Shown here: positions 31,128 to 39,487 of the stretch, piece by piece
Numbering within the stretch: position 1 is the stretch's first letter
Layout: every line of letters begins with the position of its first letter
Source of the DNA: RCIO01 sp035555795
GTDB taxonomy: Bacteria; Pseudomonadota; Alphaproteobacteria; Rhizobiales; Rhizobiaceae
Assembly (NCBI GenBank): GCA_035555795.1
Contig: DATMGE010000048.1
Span: forward strand, 49,393 to 113,392
Direction of reading: 5' to 3'
DNA length: 64,000 nt
Position numbers and translations under genes: made by a program
The notes under the pieces: model-generated
Database searches by the model: none
The model's input: the letters and a program-made list of their open reading frames with translations, nothing else
What the model was told of the DNA's origin: nothing

Positions 31128-32474
31128 ATGACCAGAACCGAGGAATTCGCCGCATCGCTGGAGCAGTTGGCGACCGCTGACTGGGACGACGCGGCCTGCC
31201 AGCGCCTTTTCGATACGCTGGCTGCGGCGGCCATCGGCCTGCATACGGATGAAGGACAGGTGGTCCGAAAACTCCTCGCGTCACGGTGCGCCTCGCCCCG
31301 CGATGCGGCAGGCGAAGGCCTGCTGATGCTGCTGTCCGTCGCGATCCGGTCTACCGAAATCGACGACATCAATATCGATTCCTGCACCACGGTTGGCTCG
31401 GTCGTCATACCCGCCGTCCTTGCCGCGGCAACCACCTCAAGGGACGTCACGGCGCGCGACCTGATCGACGGGATTGTCGCCGGATACGAGGCCATGGTGC
31501 GTTTCGGCGAAGCCATCGATGGCGCCCGGATACTCTACAAGGGCATCTGGCCGACATATGTCACAGCGCCCCTTTCAGCGGCGGCGGCCACATCGACAGT
31601 CTGGAAGCTGGGGCGGCAGAAGACCGCCCACGCGCTATCGCTTTCGCTGGCCCGCAGCAGCGTGATGGCCACCGCTGCTTCGCAGGGCATCTCGCCGCGC
31701 TCATGGCTTCTCGGCCGCGCCTGCTGCGAGGGATATGCGGCGGCACGGGCAGCGGCAGCTGGCATCGCGGGAAACGGTGATGAGTTCGCAACGTTCTCTT
31801 CGCGGCATGGCATCCCGTTGGCGCACGAAACCCTTCTGAAGTTGGAAAGGCGGCGATTGCCCGCGATCCTGAGCATGGACACCAAGCCCTACCCGACCGC
31901 GCGCCAGGGCCTGTCGGCGATCGAGGCGTTTCGATCGCTTCTTCCGCTTCCTTTCACGCCCGATGAAATCTCAAGCGTGCGCGTACGGGTCCCCGCGCAG
32001 CTACGCGACATGATCGCGCGTCCGCCCCATGGCCGCATCGGGTCCATGGTAAGCGTCGCCTATCAGATGGCACTGGCACTCTTCGAGCCGGAAAAGCTCA
32101 ACGACACGCTGCGGACCACACTGCCTGCCGACGACCGGATATCACGGTTCATGGACAAGATCGCGATCGAAGCCGACCCGAAACTGACCGCCCTCTATCC
32201 CGAAACATGGGGAGCGCAAGTCACTGTCCGCTCGACATCGGCCGACGAGATTTCGTCAGGAATTCTTCATCCGGACGGCTCCGCCCATTGCCCTCTCGGA
32301 TGGGAGGGGCTCATGGACAAATACGTCACACTGATCGGCGCCGGCAAAGTCGGAAATGCCGCGCTTGTGCCCAGCCTTGCGCATATCTGCCAGGACCTGC
32401 CGTCTCGCGACAGGATCGACGTCCAATCCGAGATTATCGGCCGGCTACGCGCCGTTGCTGATCTGGGCTCGTAA
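31128..32474 (+). CDS. MmgE/PrpD-family protein
   Basis: This 448-residue protein fits the MmgE/PrpD family (2-methylcitrate dehydratase, iminodisuccinate epimerase, cis-aconitate decarboxylase). It has an all-helical first domain with TARDLIDGIVAGYEAMVRFG (about residues 106-125) and an internal KGIWPTYVTAPLSAAAATS where the family has its WHxT region. A second lid domain follows from about 255. ATG 31128 is favoured over the in-frame upstream codons. It lies last in the catabolic operon, 66 nt after the M24-like gene, and might dehydrate or isomerise a dicarboxylate product. Confidence 0.78.
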   Translation: MTRTEEFAASLEQLATADWDDAACQRLFDTLAAAAIGLHTDEGQVVRKLLASRCASPRDAAGEGLLMLLSVAIRSTEIDDINIDSCTTVGSVVIPAVLAAATTSRDVTARDLIDGIVAGYEAMVRFGEAIDGARILYKGIWPTYVTAPLSAAAATSTVWKLGRQKTAHALSLSLARSSVMATAASQGISPRSWLLGRACCEGYAAARAAAAGIAGNGDEFATFSSRHGIPLAHETLLKLERRRLPAILSMDTKPYPTARQGLSAIEAFRSLLPLPFTPDEISSVRVRVPAQLRDMIARPPHGRIGSMVSVAYQMALALFEPEKLNDTLRTTLPADDRISRFMDKIAIEADPKLTALYPETWGAQVTVRSTSADEISSGILHPDGSAHCPLGWEGLMDKYVTLIGAGKVGNAALVPSLAHICQDLPSRDRIDVQSEIIGRLRAVADLGS

Positions 32475-32490
32475 CGTTTGCGGAACTCCC

Positions 32491-33384
32491 TCAGCGAGGC
32501 GGTGCGATCGTCCTGAAGGATTCCGCAAGTGAATCGAACACGGCGCGGATCCTTGGAAGCCGGGCCAGATTTTCATGCGTGACGATCCAGGTGTCCAGCT
32601 TCGCAAGCTCGAAATCCGGCAGGAGACGGACCAGGCGCGGATCGCCCTGCCCCACAGGAACTTGCGCCACGGCGATGCCGAGACCCGCACGCGCAAGCGC
32701 CAGTTGCGCGGGGTGGCTGTCGGTGCGCACGGCAAACCGCTCCCGCAGGCCGGCGCCGCCAAGCCCTCCGGCCAGTGCGAGGTCGCGGCGGTTGCGGTCC
32801 GGGCCGACGAAGTCGTGGCCGGCGAGTTCGGCAAGGCTTGCCGGGCTGCCTCGCCGCGCGACATAGGCCTGCGCCGCGAACAGGCCGAGCGGGATCGATG
32901 CCACCTTGCGTGCAACCAGCGCCTCCTGTTTCGGGGCAACGGTTCGCACGGCGACATCGACCTCCTGCGCCAGAATATCGGCGGGAGCGTCGCTGAGCGA
33001 CAGTTCGATCCCGATCGCCGGATAGGCCCGGCGCAAGCGTGCCAGCATCGCCGGCACGACCTCCACGCCCATGAATTCCGGCACGCTGATCCGCACCGTC
33101 CCCGCGGCTTCCCCGCTCGCGGCGGACGCCTGACGGACGAACAGGTCGGATGCCATCGCCATGGCGCGGACCGGCTCACGCAGCGATTCAGCCATCGGCG
33201 TCGGCGTGAGGCCGTTCACCGAACGGGTGAAAAGCACCGTGCCCAATCGCTTTTCCAGCGCCTCGATACGGGCGCGCACCGTCGGGTGCGAGAGGCCGAG
33301 CCGGCGAGCCGCAGCGGACAGGCTGCCCTCCTCCAGCACGGCGAGGAAAATGCGCTGATCATTCCAGTCGGCGGCACTATGCAT
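32491..33384 (-). CDS. LysR-family transcriptional regulator
   Basis: This 297-residue protein has the LysR helix-turn-helix near the N-terminus (QRIFLAVLEEGSLSAAARRL, LSHPTVRARIEALEKRLGTV, about residues 10-50) and the effector domain VRISVPEFMGVEVVPAMLAR. The HPTVRARI element is typical of the subgroup of LysR proteins that control one adjacent oxidoreductase gene. It is divergent from the NAD-dependent epimerase at 33484, about 100 bp away, and very likely regulates it. Confidence 0.92.
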   Translation of the reverse strand: MHSAADWNDQRIFLAVLEEGSLSAAARRLGLSHPTVRARIEALEKRLGTVLFTRSVNGLTPTPMAESLREPVRAMAMASDLFVRQASAASGEAAGTVRISVPEFMGVEVVPAMLARLRRAYPAIGIELSLSDAPADILAQEVDVAVRTVAPKQEALVARKVASIPLGLFAAQAYVARRGSPASLAELAGHDFVGPDRNRRDLALAGGLGGAGLRERFAVRTDSHPAQLALARAGLGIAVAQVPVGQGDPRLVRLLPDFELAKLDTWIVTHENLARLPRIRAVFDSLAESFRTIAPPR

Positions 33385-33483
33385 GAAAGAAAGTTTCTAT
33401 CTTCTGTCGGATAATTTGCAATTTCTTTTCATGTGAGCACGCTCCACCTTCATGCCATCGCAAGGTGGATATGGAGAAGTCCT

Positions 33484-34464
33484 ATGGAACGGAAGCGATC
33501 TGCACTGGTGCTCGGGGCAACCGGCGGCGTGGGCGGCGCCATCGCCGCCGCATTGCTGCGGCGTGGCTGGCATGTCAGGGCCATGATCCGCAATCCTGCC
33601 ACCGCCAACCCACGCAACGCTATCGAATGGGTCGGGGGCGACGCGATGCAGCGCGACGATGTCGTCCGGGCCTCCCGCGGCGCAGACATCATCGTGCATG
33701 CGGTGAACCCGCCGAACTACATGCATTGGGACCGGCTGGTTCTGCCGATGATCGACAACACGATCGCCGCCGCGCGTGAGGCGGGCGGCGCGCGCATCGT
33801 GCTGCCGGGCACGATCTACAATTACGACCCTGCCCGCACGCCGGTCATCGGCAGCGACACGCCGCAACAGCCGAAAAGCCGAAAGGGCAAGATCCGCGTC
33901 GCGCTGGAGGCGCGGCTCGCGCAGGTTGCGGCGGACGTGCCGTCCCTGGTCCTGCGGGCCGGCGATTTCTTCGGCCCGGGCGTGCGCTCGAGCTGGTTCT
34001 CGCAGGCCATGATATCGCCCGCCAAACCCGTGCGCCGCATCGTCAATCCCGCCCGCGGCGGCGGCCATAGCTGGGCCTATCTGCCCGATCTGGCGGAAAC
34101 CTTCGCGCGGCTCGTGGAGGTGCCCCTGAAGCCCCTCGAAGTGGTTCAGTTCGAAGGGCTCTACGACGATGACGGCACGAAACTGGTGGACGCGATCCGA
34201 AGGGTTTGCGGCCGCGACCTGCCGGTCTACGGCTTTCCATGGTGGCTGATGCATCTGGCAGCGCCATTTGGCGGGTTTCCGCAGGAGGCGGCGGAGATTG
34301 CTCCCTATTGGCGTCATCCCGCCCGTTTCGACAATTCGCGCCTCGTCGACCTCATCGGCGGTGAGCCGCGCACAGCACTCGACGATGCGGTGCGCGCAAG
34401 CCTTCTGGACATGGGGTCCCTGGCAACGATGGCAGAGCCCAGCCTGGGTGCAAACCCGGCCTGA
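33484..34464 (+). CDS. NAD(P)-dependent epimerase/dehydratase-like (extended SDR)
   Basis: ATG 33484 has GGAGA eight bases upstream and gives 326 residues. The Rossmann start ALVLGATGGVGGAIAAALLR (about residues 7-26), ADIIVHAVNPP (about 73-83) and a central VLPGTIYNYD with the Tyr that often acts in catalysis are visible. SWAYLPDLAETFARLVE marks the SDR substrate side. The divergent LysR protein probably represses or activates it. The substrate is not evident. A GC-rich inverted repeat (GCCGGC at 34475 and 34493) just after the stop may act as terminator. Confidence 0.85.
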   Translation: MERKRSALVLGATGGVGGAIAAALLRRGWHVRAMIRNPATANPRNAIEWVGGDAMQRDDVVRASRGADIIVHAVNPPNYMHWDRLVLPMIDNTIAAAREAGGARIVLPGTIYNYDPARTPVIGSDTPQQPKSRKGKIRVALEARLAQVAADVPSLVLRAGDFFGPGVRSSWFSQAMISPAKPVRRIVNPARGGGHSWAYLPDLAETFARLVEVPLKPLEVVQFEGLYDDDGTKLVDAIRRVCGRDLPVYGFPWWLMHLAAPFGGFPQEAAEIAPYWRHPARFDNSRLVDLIGGEPRTALDDAVRASLLDMGSLATMAEPSLGANPA

Positions 34465-34825
34465 CGATGAGAGGGCCGGCGCGGCCTCGCCCGCCGGCAT
34501 CTATCCGTGCCCCGCCGAGTGGACCGCGAGGCCCGGCTTCCCGCTCCGACCGCCCGGTCACGAGCCCGCGCCTGCGCCGATGCCGCACTTGACATCCCAG
34601 CGGCCGGTGCCCAAGCTCTCCTCATGCGTTCGAACCTGCATATAGTCGCAAGATTGCACAGGGTGTGCCCCATCGCGGGCACGTCGCTTGCGGCTGCATG
34701 GACGCCCGAGGCGGCCGGCCGCAGGTTCTGACCAGCCTCTACGGCGCAAGAACCCCTTTTCCCCAATTGACGATCATCGCGCGCGAACCGAAATCGCGCG
34801 CGCTTGCATAACAGGAGACACCACC
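34465..34825. other. Intergenic region before rnk genes
   Basis: 361 bp without a supported gene. It begins with a GCCGGC-N12-GCCGGC inverted repeat (34475-34498) and must hold the promoter for the two Rnk-like genes. Long antisense open frames here are GC-bias artefacts. Confidence 0.4.
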
Positions 34826-35227
34826 ATGAAACCCGCAGCCAACCGACGGAAGCCGGCCATCACGGTCAGCCGCACCGACCACGCCCGGCTGACCCGTCTC
34901 GCCGAGTCGCTGCTGGAGCGCAATGCAGAGCTGGCGGACGAGCTTCTTTCCGAGCTCGAGCGGGCACGCGTGGTGAATGACGACAAGATCGGCGACACGA
35001 TCATCCGCATCGGCTCGCATGTCCGCTACGAGACCGACAGCGGCGATGCGCGCGAAGTCACGCTGGTGCTGCCCGGCGACGCGGACATCAATGACGGCAA
35101 GGTCTCGATCCTGACGCCGATCGGCACCGCGCTCATCGGCCTCTCGGAAGGCCAGGCGATCGACTGGACCGCGCGCGACGGGCGCGTCCACCGGCTGATG
35201 GTCCAGACCGTCACGCCGGCGGCCTGA
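34826..35227 (+). CDS. rnk: Nucleoside diphosphate kinase regulator (Rnk/GreA-C family)
   Basis: This 133-residue protein starts at ATG 34826 after ACAGGAGA. It has the two-part Rnk architecture: an N-terminal short coiled-coil arm (TDHARLTRLAESLLERNAEL, LLSELERARVVNDDKI) and a GreA/GreB-like C-terminal FKBP-type domain (about 60-130: GSHVRYETDSGDAREVTLVL, ILTPIGTALIGLSEGQAIDW). Rnk proteins bind RNA polymerase through the secondary channel and affect nucleotide pools. A related gene follows 150 bp later. Confidence 0.9.
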   Translation: MKPAANRRKPAITVSRTDHARLTRLAESLLERNAELADELLSELERARVVNDDKIGDTIIRIGSHVRYETDSGDAREVTLVLPGDADINDGKVSILTPIGTALIGLSEGQAIDWTARDGRVHRLMVQTVTPAA

Positions 35228-35377
35228 CCGGCCAGCCATGCCGCTTCCGCCTTCCCGCCTCGCTCTCTTCGGAGGATGCCTCATCGCAGGGACCTGACCC
35301 CTGTGCCGCGACCATGCGCGGCCAGGGGTTCTCGCTACCGACCTCACGAGACGCGCAATTGCGCGGGGGAGCCTGAC

Positions 35378-35878
35378 ATGACCGATGAAACTTGCATCCT
35401 GACGACGAAGGACCAGCTCATCCTGGAGGCGATGGTCCGCCGGCGGGACGTCGCATCCGGCGATCACCTGCAACTTCTGCAACGCAAGCTCGAAGCGGCG
35501 CGCATCGTCCTTTCGTCCGACGTACCGCCGACCGTTGCGACGATGAGCAGCCGGGTCCTCTACCGGATCGACGGCAGCGAAGCGGCGGCCCGGATCATCT
35601 CCTTCGATCATGCCTATATGCCGGCGGGGCTCATCCTGCCGGTGACGGAGCTGCGCGGACTGGCCCTGCTCGGCCTCGGCGAGGGCCAGGCGATCGATAT
35701 TCCCGCGCCGGGTGGCGGCAGCGAGACCGTCAGCCTCGTTCGTGTCCTCTATCAGCCCGAGGCGATGCGCGGCGGCGCCACCACGCTGCCGCTTACCCCG
35801 CGCGGCCCGCGCAACGGGCCCGGCACTCTGCCCTGCGCCGACAATGACGATCGCGGACCGGGACCGGGCGCGGCCTAA
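35378..35878 (+). CDS. Second, divergent Rnk/GreA-C-like protein
   Basis: ATG 35378 gives 166 residues. The arm (CILTTKDQLILEAMVRR, then LQLLQRKLEAARIVLSSDVP) and the GreA-C-like domain (ATMSSRVLYRIDGSEAAARI, LGLGEGQAIDIPAPGG, about 65-130) resemble the preceding rnk product. It has an extra C-terminal tail rich in glycine, proline and arginine (about 135-166). It is probably a duplication with altered function. Convergent with the aldo/keto reductase gene. Confidence 0.8.
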   Translation: MTDETCILTTKDQLILEAMVRRRDVASGDHLQLLQRKLEAARIVLSSDVPPTVATMSSRVLYRIDGSEAAARIISFDHAYMPAGLILPVTELRGLALLGLGEGQAIDIPAPGGGSETVSLVRVLYQPEAMRGGATTLPLTPRGPRNGPGTLPCADNDDRGPGPGAA

Positions 35879-35925
35879 AGCAATTTAGCCGCCAGGCGGA
35901 AATGCTCCGGATCGACAGGCCGCCG

Positions 35926-36900
35926 TCAGAAGCCCGAGGGACGCAGCGGCCTGTAGGGCGCCTCGATCTGCTCGATGTCTTCCGGCTGGAGCACGAGGTC
36001 GAGCGCCGCAAGGGCGTCGTCGAGTTGTCCGGTCCGCGAGATCCCGATGATCGGCGCGGTCACCACGGGCTTGGCGAGAACCCAGGCAAGCGCCAGCTGC
36101 GCCATGGGCACGCCGCGCGCCGCCGACAGTTTCTCCAGCGCCTCGACGACATCCTTCATGCCGTTGGTCTCATTGTCGTACATGGACTTGTTGTAGATAT
36201 CCGTGGTCGACCGCGGCGTGCGCTGCCCCCAGGGGCGCGTCAGCCGACCGCCACCCAGCGGGCTCCAGGGCATCACGCCAATACCGTCGGCGGCGCAAAG
36301 CGGCAGCATCTCGCGCTCTTCCTCGCGATAGGTGAGGCTGACCTGGTTCTGCATCGACACGAAGCGGGTCCAGCCATTGCGCTCGGCGGCATATTGATAT
36401 TTGGCGAACTGCCAGGCCCACATGGACGAAGCGCCGATGTAGCGCGCCTTGCCTGCCTTCACGACATCGTGCAGGGCCTCCATCGTCTCCTCGAAGGGCG
36501 TGTTCGGATCGGCGCGGTGGATCTGGTAGAGGTCGACATAATCTGTCTTCAGCCGCCGCAGCGAATTGTCGATCTCGGCCATGATGGCCTTGCGACCAAG
36601 CCCCGCTCCGTTGGGGCCGGGCCGCATGCGGTTATACACCTTGGTGGCGATGACCAGTTCCTCGCGCGGCGCGAGTTCGGCCAGGACGGTGCCGACGATC
36701 TCCTCGCTGGTGCCGCCGGCATAGCTGTTGGCCGTGTCGAAGAAATTGATGCCGGCCTCATAGCCGGCGCGCATCAGCGGCCGCGCCTCATCCTCGCGCA
36801 AAATCCAGGGCCGCTGCTCGTTCGGCGTGCCATAGGTCATGCAGCCGAAGCAGAGCCGGGAGACTTCGAGACCCGTTGATCCAAGGCGCGTGTATTTCAT
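35926..36900 (-). CDS. Aldo/keto reductase
   Basis: ATG 36900 is preferred because the upstream in-frame ATG (36912) overlaps the GGAGGG ribosome site. The 324-residue TIM barrel begins MKYTRLGSTGLEVSRLCFG. It shows the catalytic set Asp and Tyr in FFDTANSYAGGTSEE (about residues 53-67), Lys in VIATKVYNRM and His in YQIHRADP, plus the NADPH-binding PIIGISRTGQLDDALAAL near the end. It reduces an unknown aldehyde or ketone with NADPH. Similar to the AKR7/12-type enzymes common in soil bacteria. Confidence 0.92.
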   Translation of the reverse strand: MKYTRLGSTGLEVSRLCFGCMTYGTPNEQRPWILREDEARPLMRAGYEAGINFFDTANSYAGGTSEEIVGTVLAELAPREELVIATKVYNRMRPGPNGAGLGRKAIMAEIDNSLRRLKTDYVDLYQIHRADPNTPFEETMEALHDVVKAGKARYIGASSMWAWQFAKYQYAAERNGWTRFVSMQNQVSLTYREEEREMLPLCAADGIGVMPWSPLGGGRLTRPWGQRTPRSTTDIYNKSMYDNETNGMKDVVEALEKLSAARGVPMAQLALAWVLAKPVVTAPIIGISRTGQLDDALAALDLVLQPEDIEQIEAPYRPLRPSGF

Positions 36901-37186
36901 GGGTCCCTCCAACCGCTATGGCCTGCCTACGGCAGGCGCTTCGCGAAGCCAGTTACCGCAAAGGCAGACCATTCACCAGCCGCCGCCACCAGCCTGGATG
37001 CGCCGGACCGCGCTTCGAATATCGTGGCCTTCCCTCCGTCAGCCTCCCATTCGGCGGGCTCCGCAGCATGATTGTCATCCGCTGCGGAAATCCGCATCGG
37101 GACGCTTGCATTTAGCCGGGGCAGTCGCTAGTTAGCGTTCACTTGGCGGATGGCCCTGTCGTTCGCCACGCCGTTTTCGGCGTTGC
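36901..37186. other. Intergenic region with hairpins upstream of tRNA-Arg
   Basis: About 286 bp without a gene. GCCTGCC-TAC-GGCAGGC (36921-36937) forms a tight hairpin, directly followed by the palindrome GCTTCGCGAAGC. The last 50 bp should carry the tRNA promoter, but no clear hexamers are seen. Confidence 0.45.
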
Positions 37187-37263
37187 GCGCCCGTAGCTCA
37201 GCTGGATAGAGCACCAGACTACGAATCTGGGGGTCAGAGGTTCGAATCCTTTCGGGCGCGCCA
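37187..37263 (+). tRNA. tRNA-Arg(ACG)
   Basis: The 77-nt gene has acceptor GCGCCCG/CGGGCGC, D-loop AGCTGGATA, anticodon stem CCAGA/TCTGG with loop CTACGAA (anticodon ACG), T-loop TTCGAAT and encoded CCA. The A34 is normally edited to inosine. A decayed phage gene follows, indicating use as an integration site. Confidence 0.97.
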
Positions 37264-37343
37264 TTTGACCATATGAAATTGATGGTATTTTCGCTTCGGC
37301 AGATTGAGGAAGCCTGCTTCCGCTTGGCTATTTGGGCATAGAT

Positions 37344-37360
37344 TGGGCACATTGTGCCCA
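37344..37360. repeat. Perfect palindrome TGGGCACA-T-TGTGCCCA
   Basis: 17-nt perfect palindrome 81 bp after tRNA-Arg(ACG), in a 316-bp stretch (37264-37579) where no gene is seen. It may be a remnant phage operator or recombination arm site. Confidence 0.35.
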
Positions 37361-37579
37361 CGTATCAAAAGCAGGAAATGCCGCCACATCTGATTGCGAT
37401 GGGCTGATTTATCCTCCCCTCGTGATTTGGAGGGAAGAAGAAGGTGGAGCGAACTTTAATCGGACAACTTATCCTTCGTCTTCGCGCGGAGGGTCTCTGC
37501 GAGGCAAAGTCCGTTGTCAGCGTCATGGGAGATATTGAGCCCGCCGGGTCGGCGCCGGCGGTGTAGGGTCGTGGGGTCT

Positions 37580-38641
37580 CGGGTTCCAGAAGAACCTCGA
37601 CAAGCTCAAGCTTGCCCACTCCGAGATCCGCCAGATCGAACAGTCGTGGCGGAACCTTCACGAGAGCTTCAAGCAACGCTTGACGAATACGGTTTCCGCG
37701 CTCGCGCAGGGTCGTGCTGAGGTCGATCGCCACTTCAAGGCCGTCGAAGGCAAGGCGCGGGCTCACGCCAGCCAAATGAGCACCATCCTGAAGCCCGGCC
37801 TCGTGATGATGGGGGCGTACACGACACCTTACCTTGCCGGCGTCATGGGCATGGAGGCGCTGACCGCTTCGTCGGAACGTCGCCGAGAAATCTTCCGTCA
37901 GCTGATGGCCAATATCCCGGAGAAGGAACGCAACCAGCTTTTTGATCGAGCGGAAGAACTCTCCGCGCAGTTCCCGTCAGTCCCAATCACCGCGATCATG
38001 TCGCTGGGCCGCACCGCGCGCAATACGATGGGAAGTACCGAGCGCGGGCTGCAGGTGCTGGAAAGGATGGTGGAAGCATACGTCACCCTCCAGTCTGCTA
38101 AAGGCGCCTACGCAGCAACGTCGGAACTCGACGGCCTGCTTCGCGGTATCGACAATCTCGGCCAGAACTCCGACGGCGAAATCGGCGTCGAGCAGACGCT
38201 GCAGCTGATCGATGCACTTACCAAGGCATCCCAGGTCGAGGGATCGCTGCTTTCGCGGAATACCTTCGCGACCGGTCTGCTGACCCGCATGACTACCCAA
38301 CGCGAGCAAGTCGAACGGCTCGTCAATCTCTACGAATAGGCGCCCGGCACCGCGTCGCCAAAGAGGTCCGCTTCGAAGACCCATTCGTCGGCTGGGAGGT
38401 GTTCAAAAAGTCGTTCGAAAACCTGTCCTCCGCGCTGACCCCCATCGACACCATCAACGCCGGGTTGAACGGGCTGGCCGACGGCATCAACAAACTCGCC
38501 AAGGCAGGAGAACAGAATCCGGCGCTTGTTGGGCTGGGAATGGCTGCTGGTGGGTATGCGGCATATAAAGGCGGACAGGGACTCCTCGGCAAGCTCAGCG
38601 ATGCCTTCGGTCTCAAGACATCCGGTAGCTTCGATAAATGA
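37580..38641 (+). pseudogene. Phage tail tape-measure protein remnant
   Basis: A coherent reading frame runs from about 37580 (FQKNLDKLKLAHSEIRQIEQ, then SWRNLHESFKQRLTNTVSAL) to a stop at 38339, with the hydrophobic MGAYTTPYLAGVMGMEALTA segment. It continues in another frame from about 38350 (HRVAKEVRFEDPFVGWEVFK, KSFENLSSALTPIDTINAGL, LVGLGMAAGGYAAYKGGQ) to 38641. Coiled-coil ends and glycine/alanine-rich hydrophobic parts fit tail tape-measure proteins. There is no proper start and no other phage gene nearby, so this is a decayed fragment left after prophage loss beside the tRNA. Confidence 0.68.
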
Positions 38642-39043
38642 AGCGTACGCTGTCGTCGCCCTTATCGACACGTGGCGCAGACGCATGCCGACGTTGCGAA
38701 TGCCAAAGTTGCTGGAAGACGGCACGCACGGCAAAACGCCTTCGCCCGATATTCCAACGGAACTCGCCGACACGTTGCGAATAACTGACCGCGCGGCACG
38801 GCCGCTAAATCGCATTTAACATTCGGCGGTTACCTCCCCGCCGGGGCCACGCGGGTTTCAAGAGGCGTGGCAACGCCGGTCCCGCACGCTCATCCGGGGC
38901 GGCACTATTTCGCCACTCAATAAGATTGTCAACAATCGTTTTGACGACAATCTTATTGACATTCACACTTCCCTGACGGCATTTATCGGCGCTCGACGCG
39001 TAGAGGAGCGCGAGACGCAAGCCGGCGAATGGGAGGTATTCGT
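38642..39043. other. Intergenic region between phage remnant and tct genes
   Basis: 402 bp without a supported gene. It contains a 14-bp perfect inverted repeat and operator-like motif (38917-38959) and a possible -35 TTGACA at 38956-38961, so the promoter of the transporter cluster is here. Confidence 0.45.
38917..38959. promoter_or_regulatory. Operator/promoter region of tct cluster (14-bp inverted repeat)
   Basis: TCAATAAGATTGTC (38917-38930) pairs perfectly with GACAATCTTATTGA (38946-38959). Between them lies CAATCGTTTTGACGAC (38933-38948), resembling the motif found before the aldolase, gntR and O-demethylase genes. The right arm runs into TTGACA. Probable site for the GntR protein at 44052. 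Confidence 0.5.
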
Positions 39044-39487
39044 ATGGGCGCACTTCGGAGCCGAGACTTCTGGTCTGGCGCAGCGTTCGTCGCCATTGGC
39101 GCATGGTTCCTATGGCGCGGGCAAGACTATCGCTTTGGATCCGCTGCCGCGATGGGCCCGGGCTATTTTCCCGTTCTGATCGCACTCGTCCTGGCAATGG
39201 TCGGCCTGATCATATTGTTCAAGTCACTACGGTCGCATGCGGCCGCAATCGAGCGCCCGGTCCTGCGGCCGCTCGTCTTCGTTCTGGCCGCAATCGTGGT
39301 CTTTGCCCTGTCGATCGAGCGGTTCGGGCTGGTTCCGGCCACCATTGCCGCGATCGTTGTCGCTTCACCGGCATCGCGGGAATTCCGCTGGAGCGAAACC
39401 ATTGCGCTTGCCGTCGGCATGGCAGCGTTCGCCGCGCTGGTCTTCATCTATGCGCTGAGCCAGAACATGCCGCTGGCGAGGTTCTGA
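39044..39487 (+). CDS. tctB: TctB-family small membrane subunit of tripartite tricarboxylate transporter
   Basis: ATG 39044 has GGGAGGT seven bases upstream. The 147-residue protein has four hydrophobic segments: FWSGAAFVAIGAWFLW, FPVLIALVLAMVGLIILF, LRPLVFVLAAIVVFALSI and TIALAVGMAAFAALVFIYAL. The family motif GSAAAMGPGYFP stands between the first two. It pairs with TctA, whose ATG overlaps its stop (TGATG). Confidence 0.92.
   Translation: MGALRSRDFWSGAAFVAIGAWFLWRGQDYRFGSAAAMGPGYFPVLIALVLAMVGLIILFKSLRSHAAAIERPVLRPLVFVLAAIVVFALSIERFGLVPATIAAIVVASPASREFRWSETIALAVGMAAFAALVFIYALSQNMPLARF

Noticed and set aside
38917..38959. 14-bp inverted repeat as a terminator
   Set aside because: It is AT-rich, lacks a T-run, lies upstream of tctB and contains the motif repeated at other promoters, so an operator is more likely.
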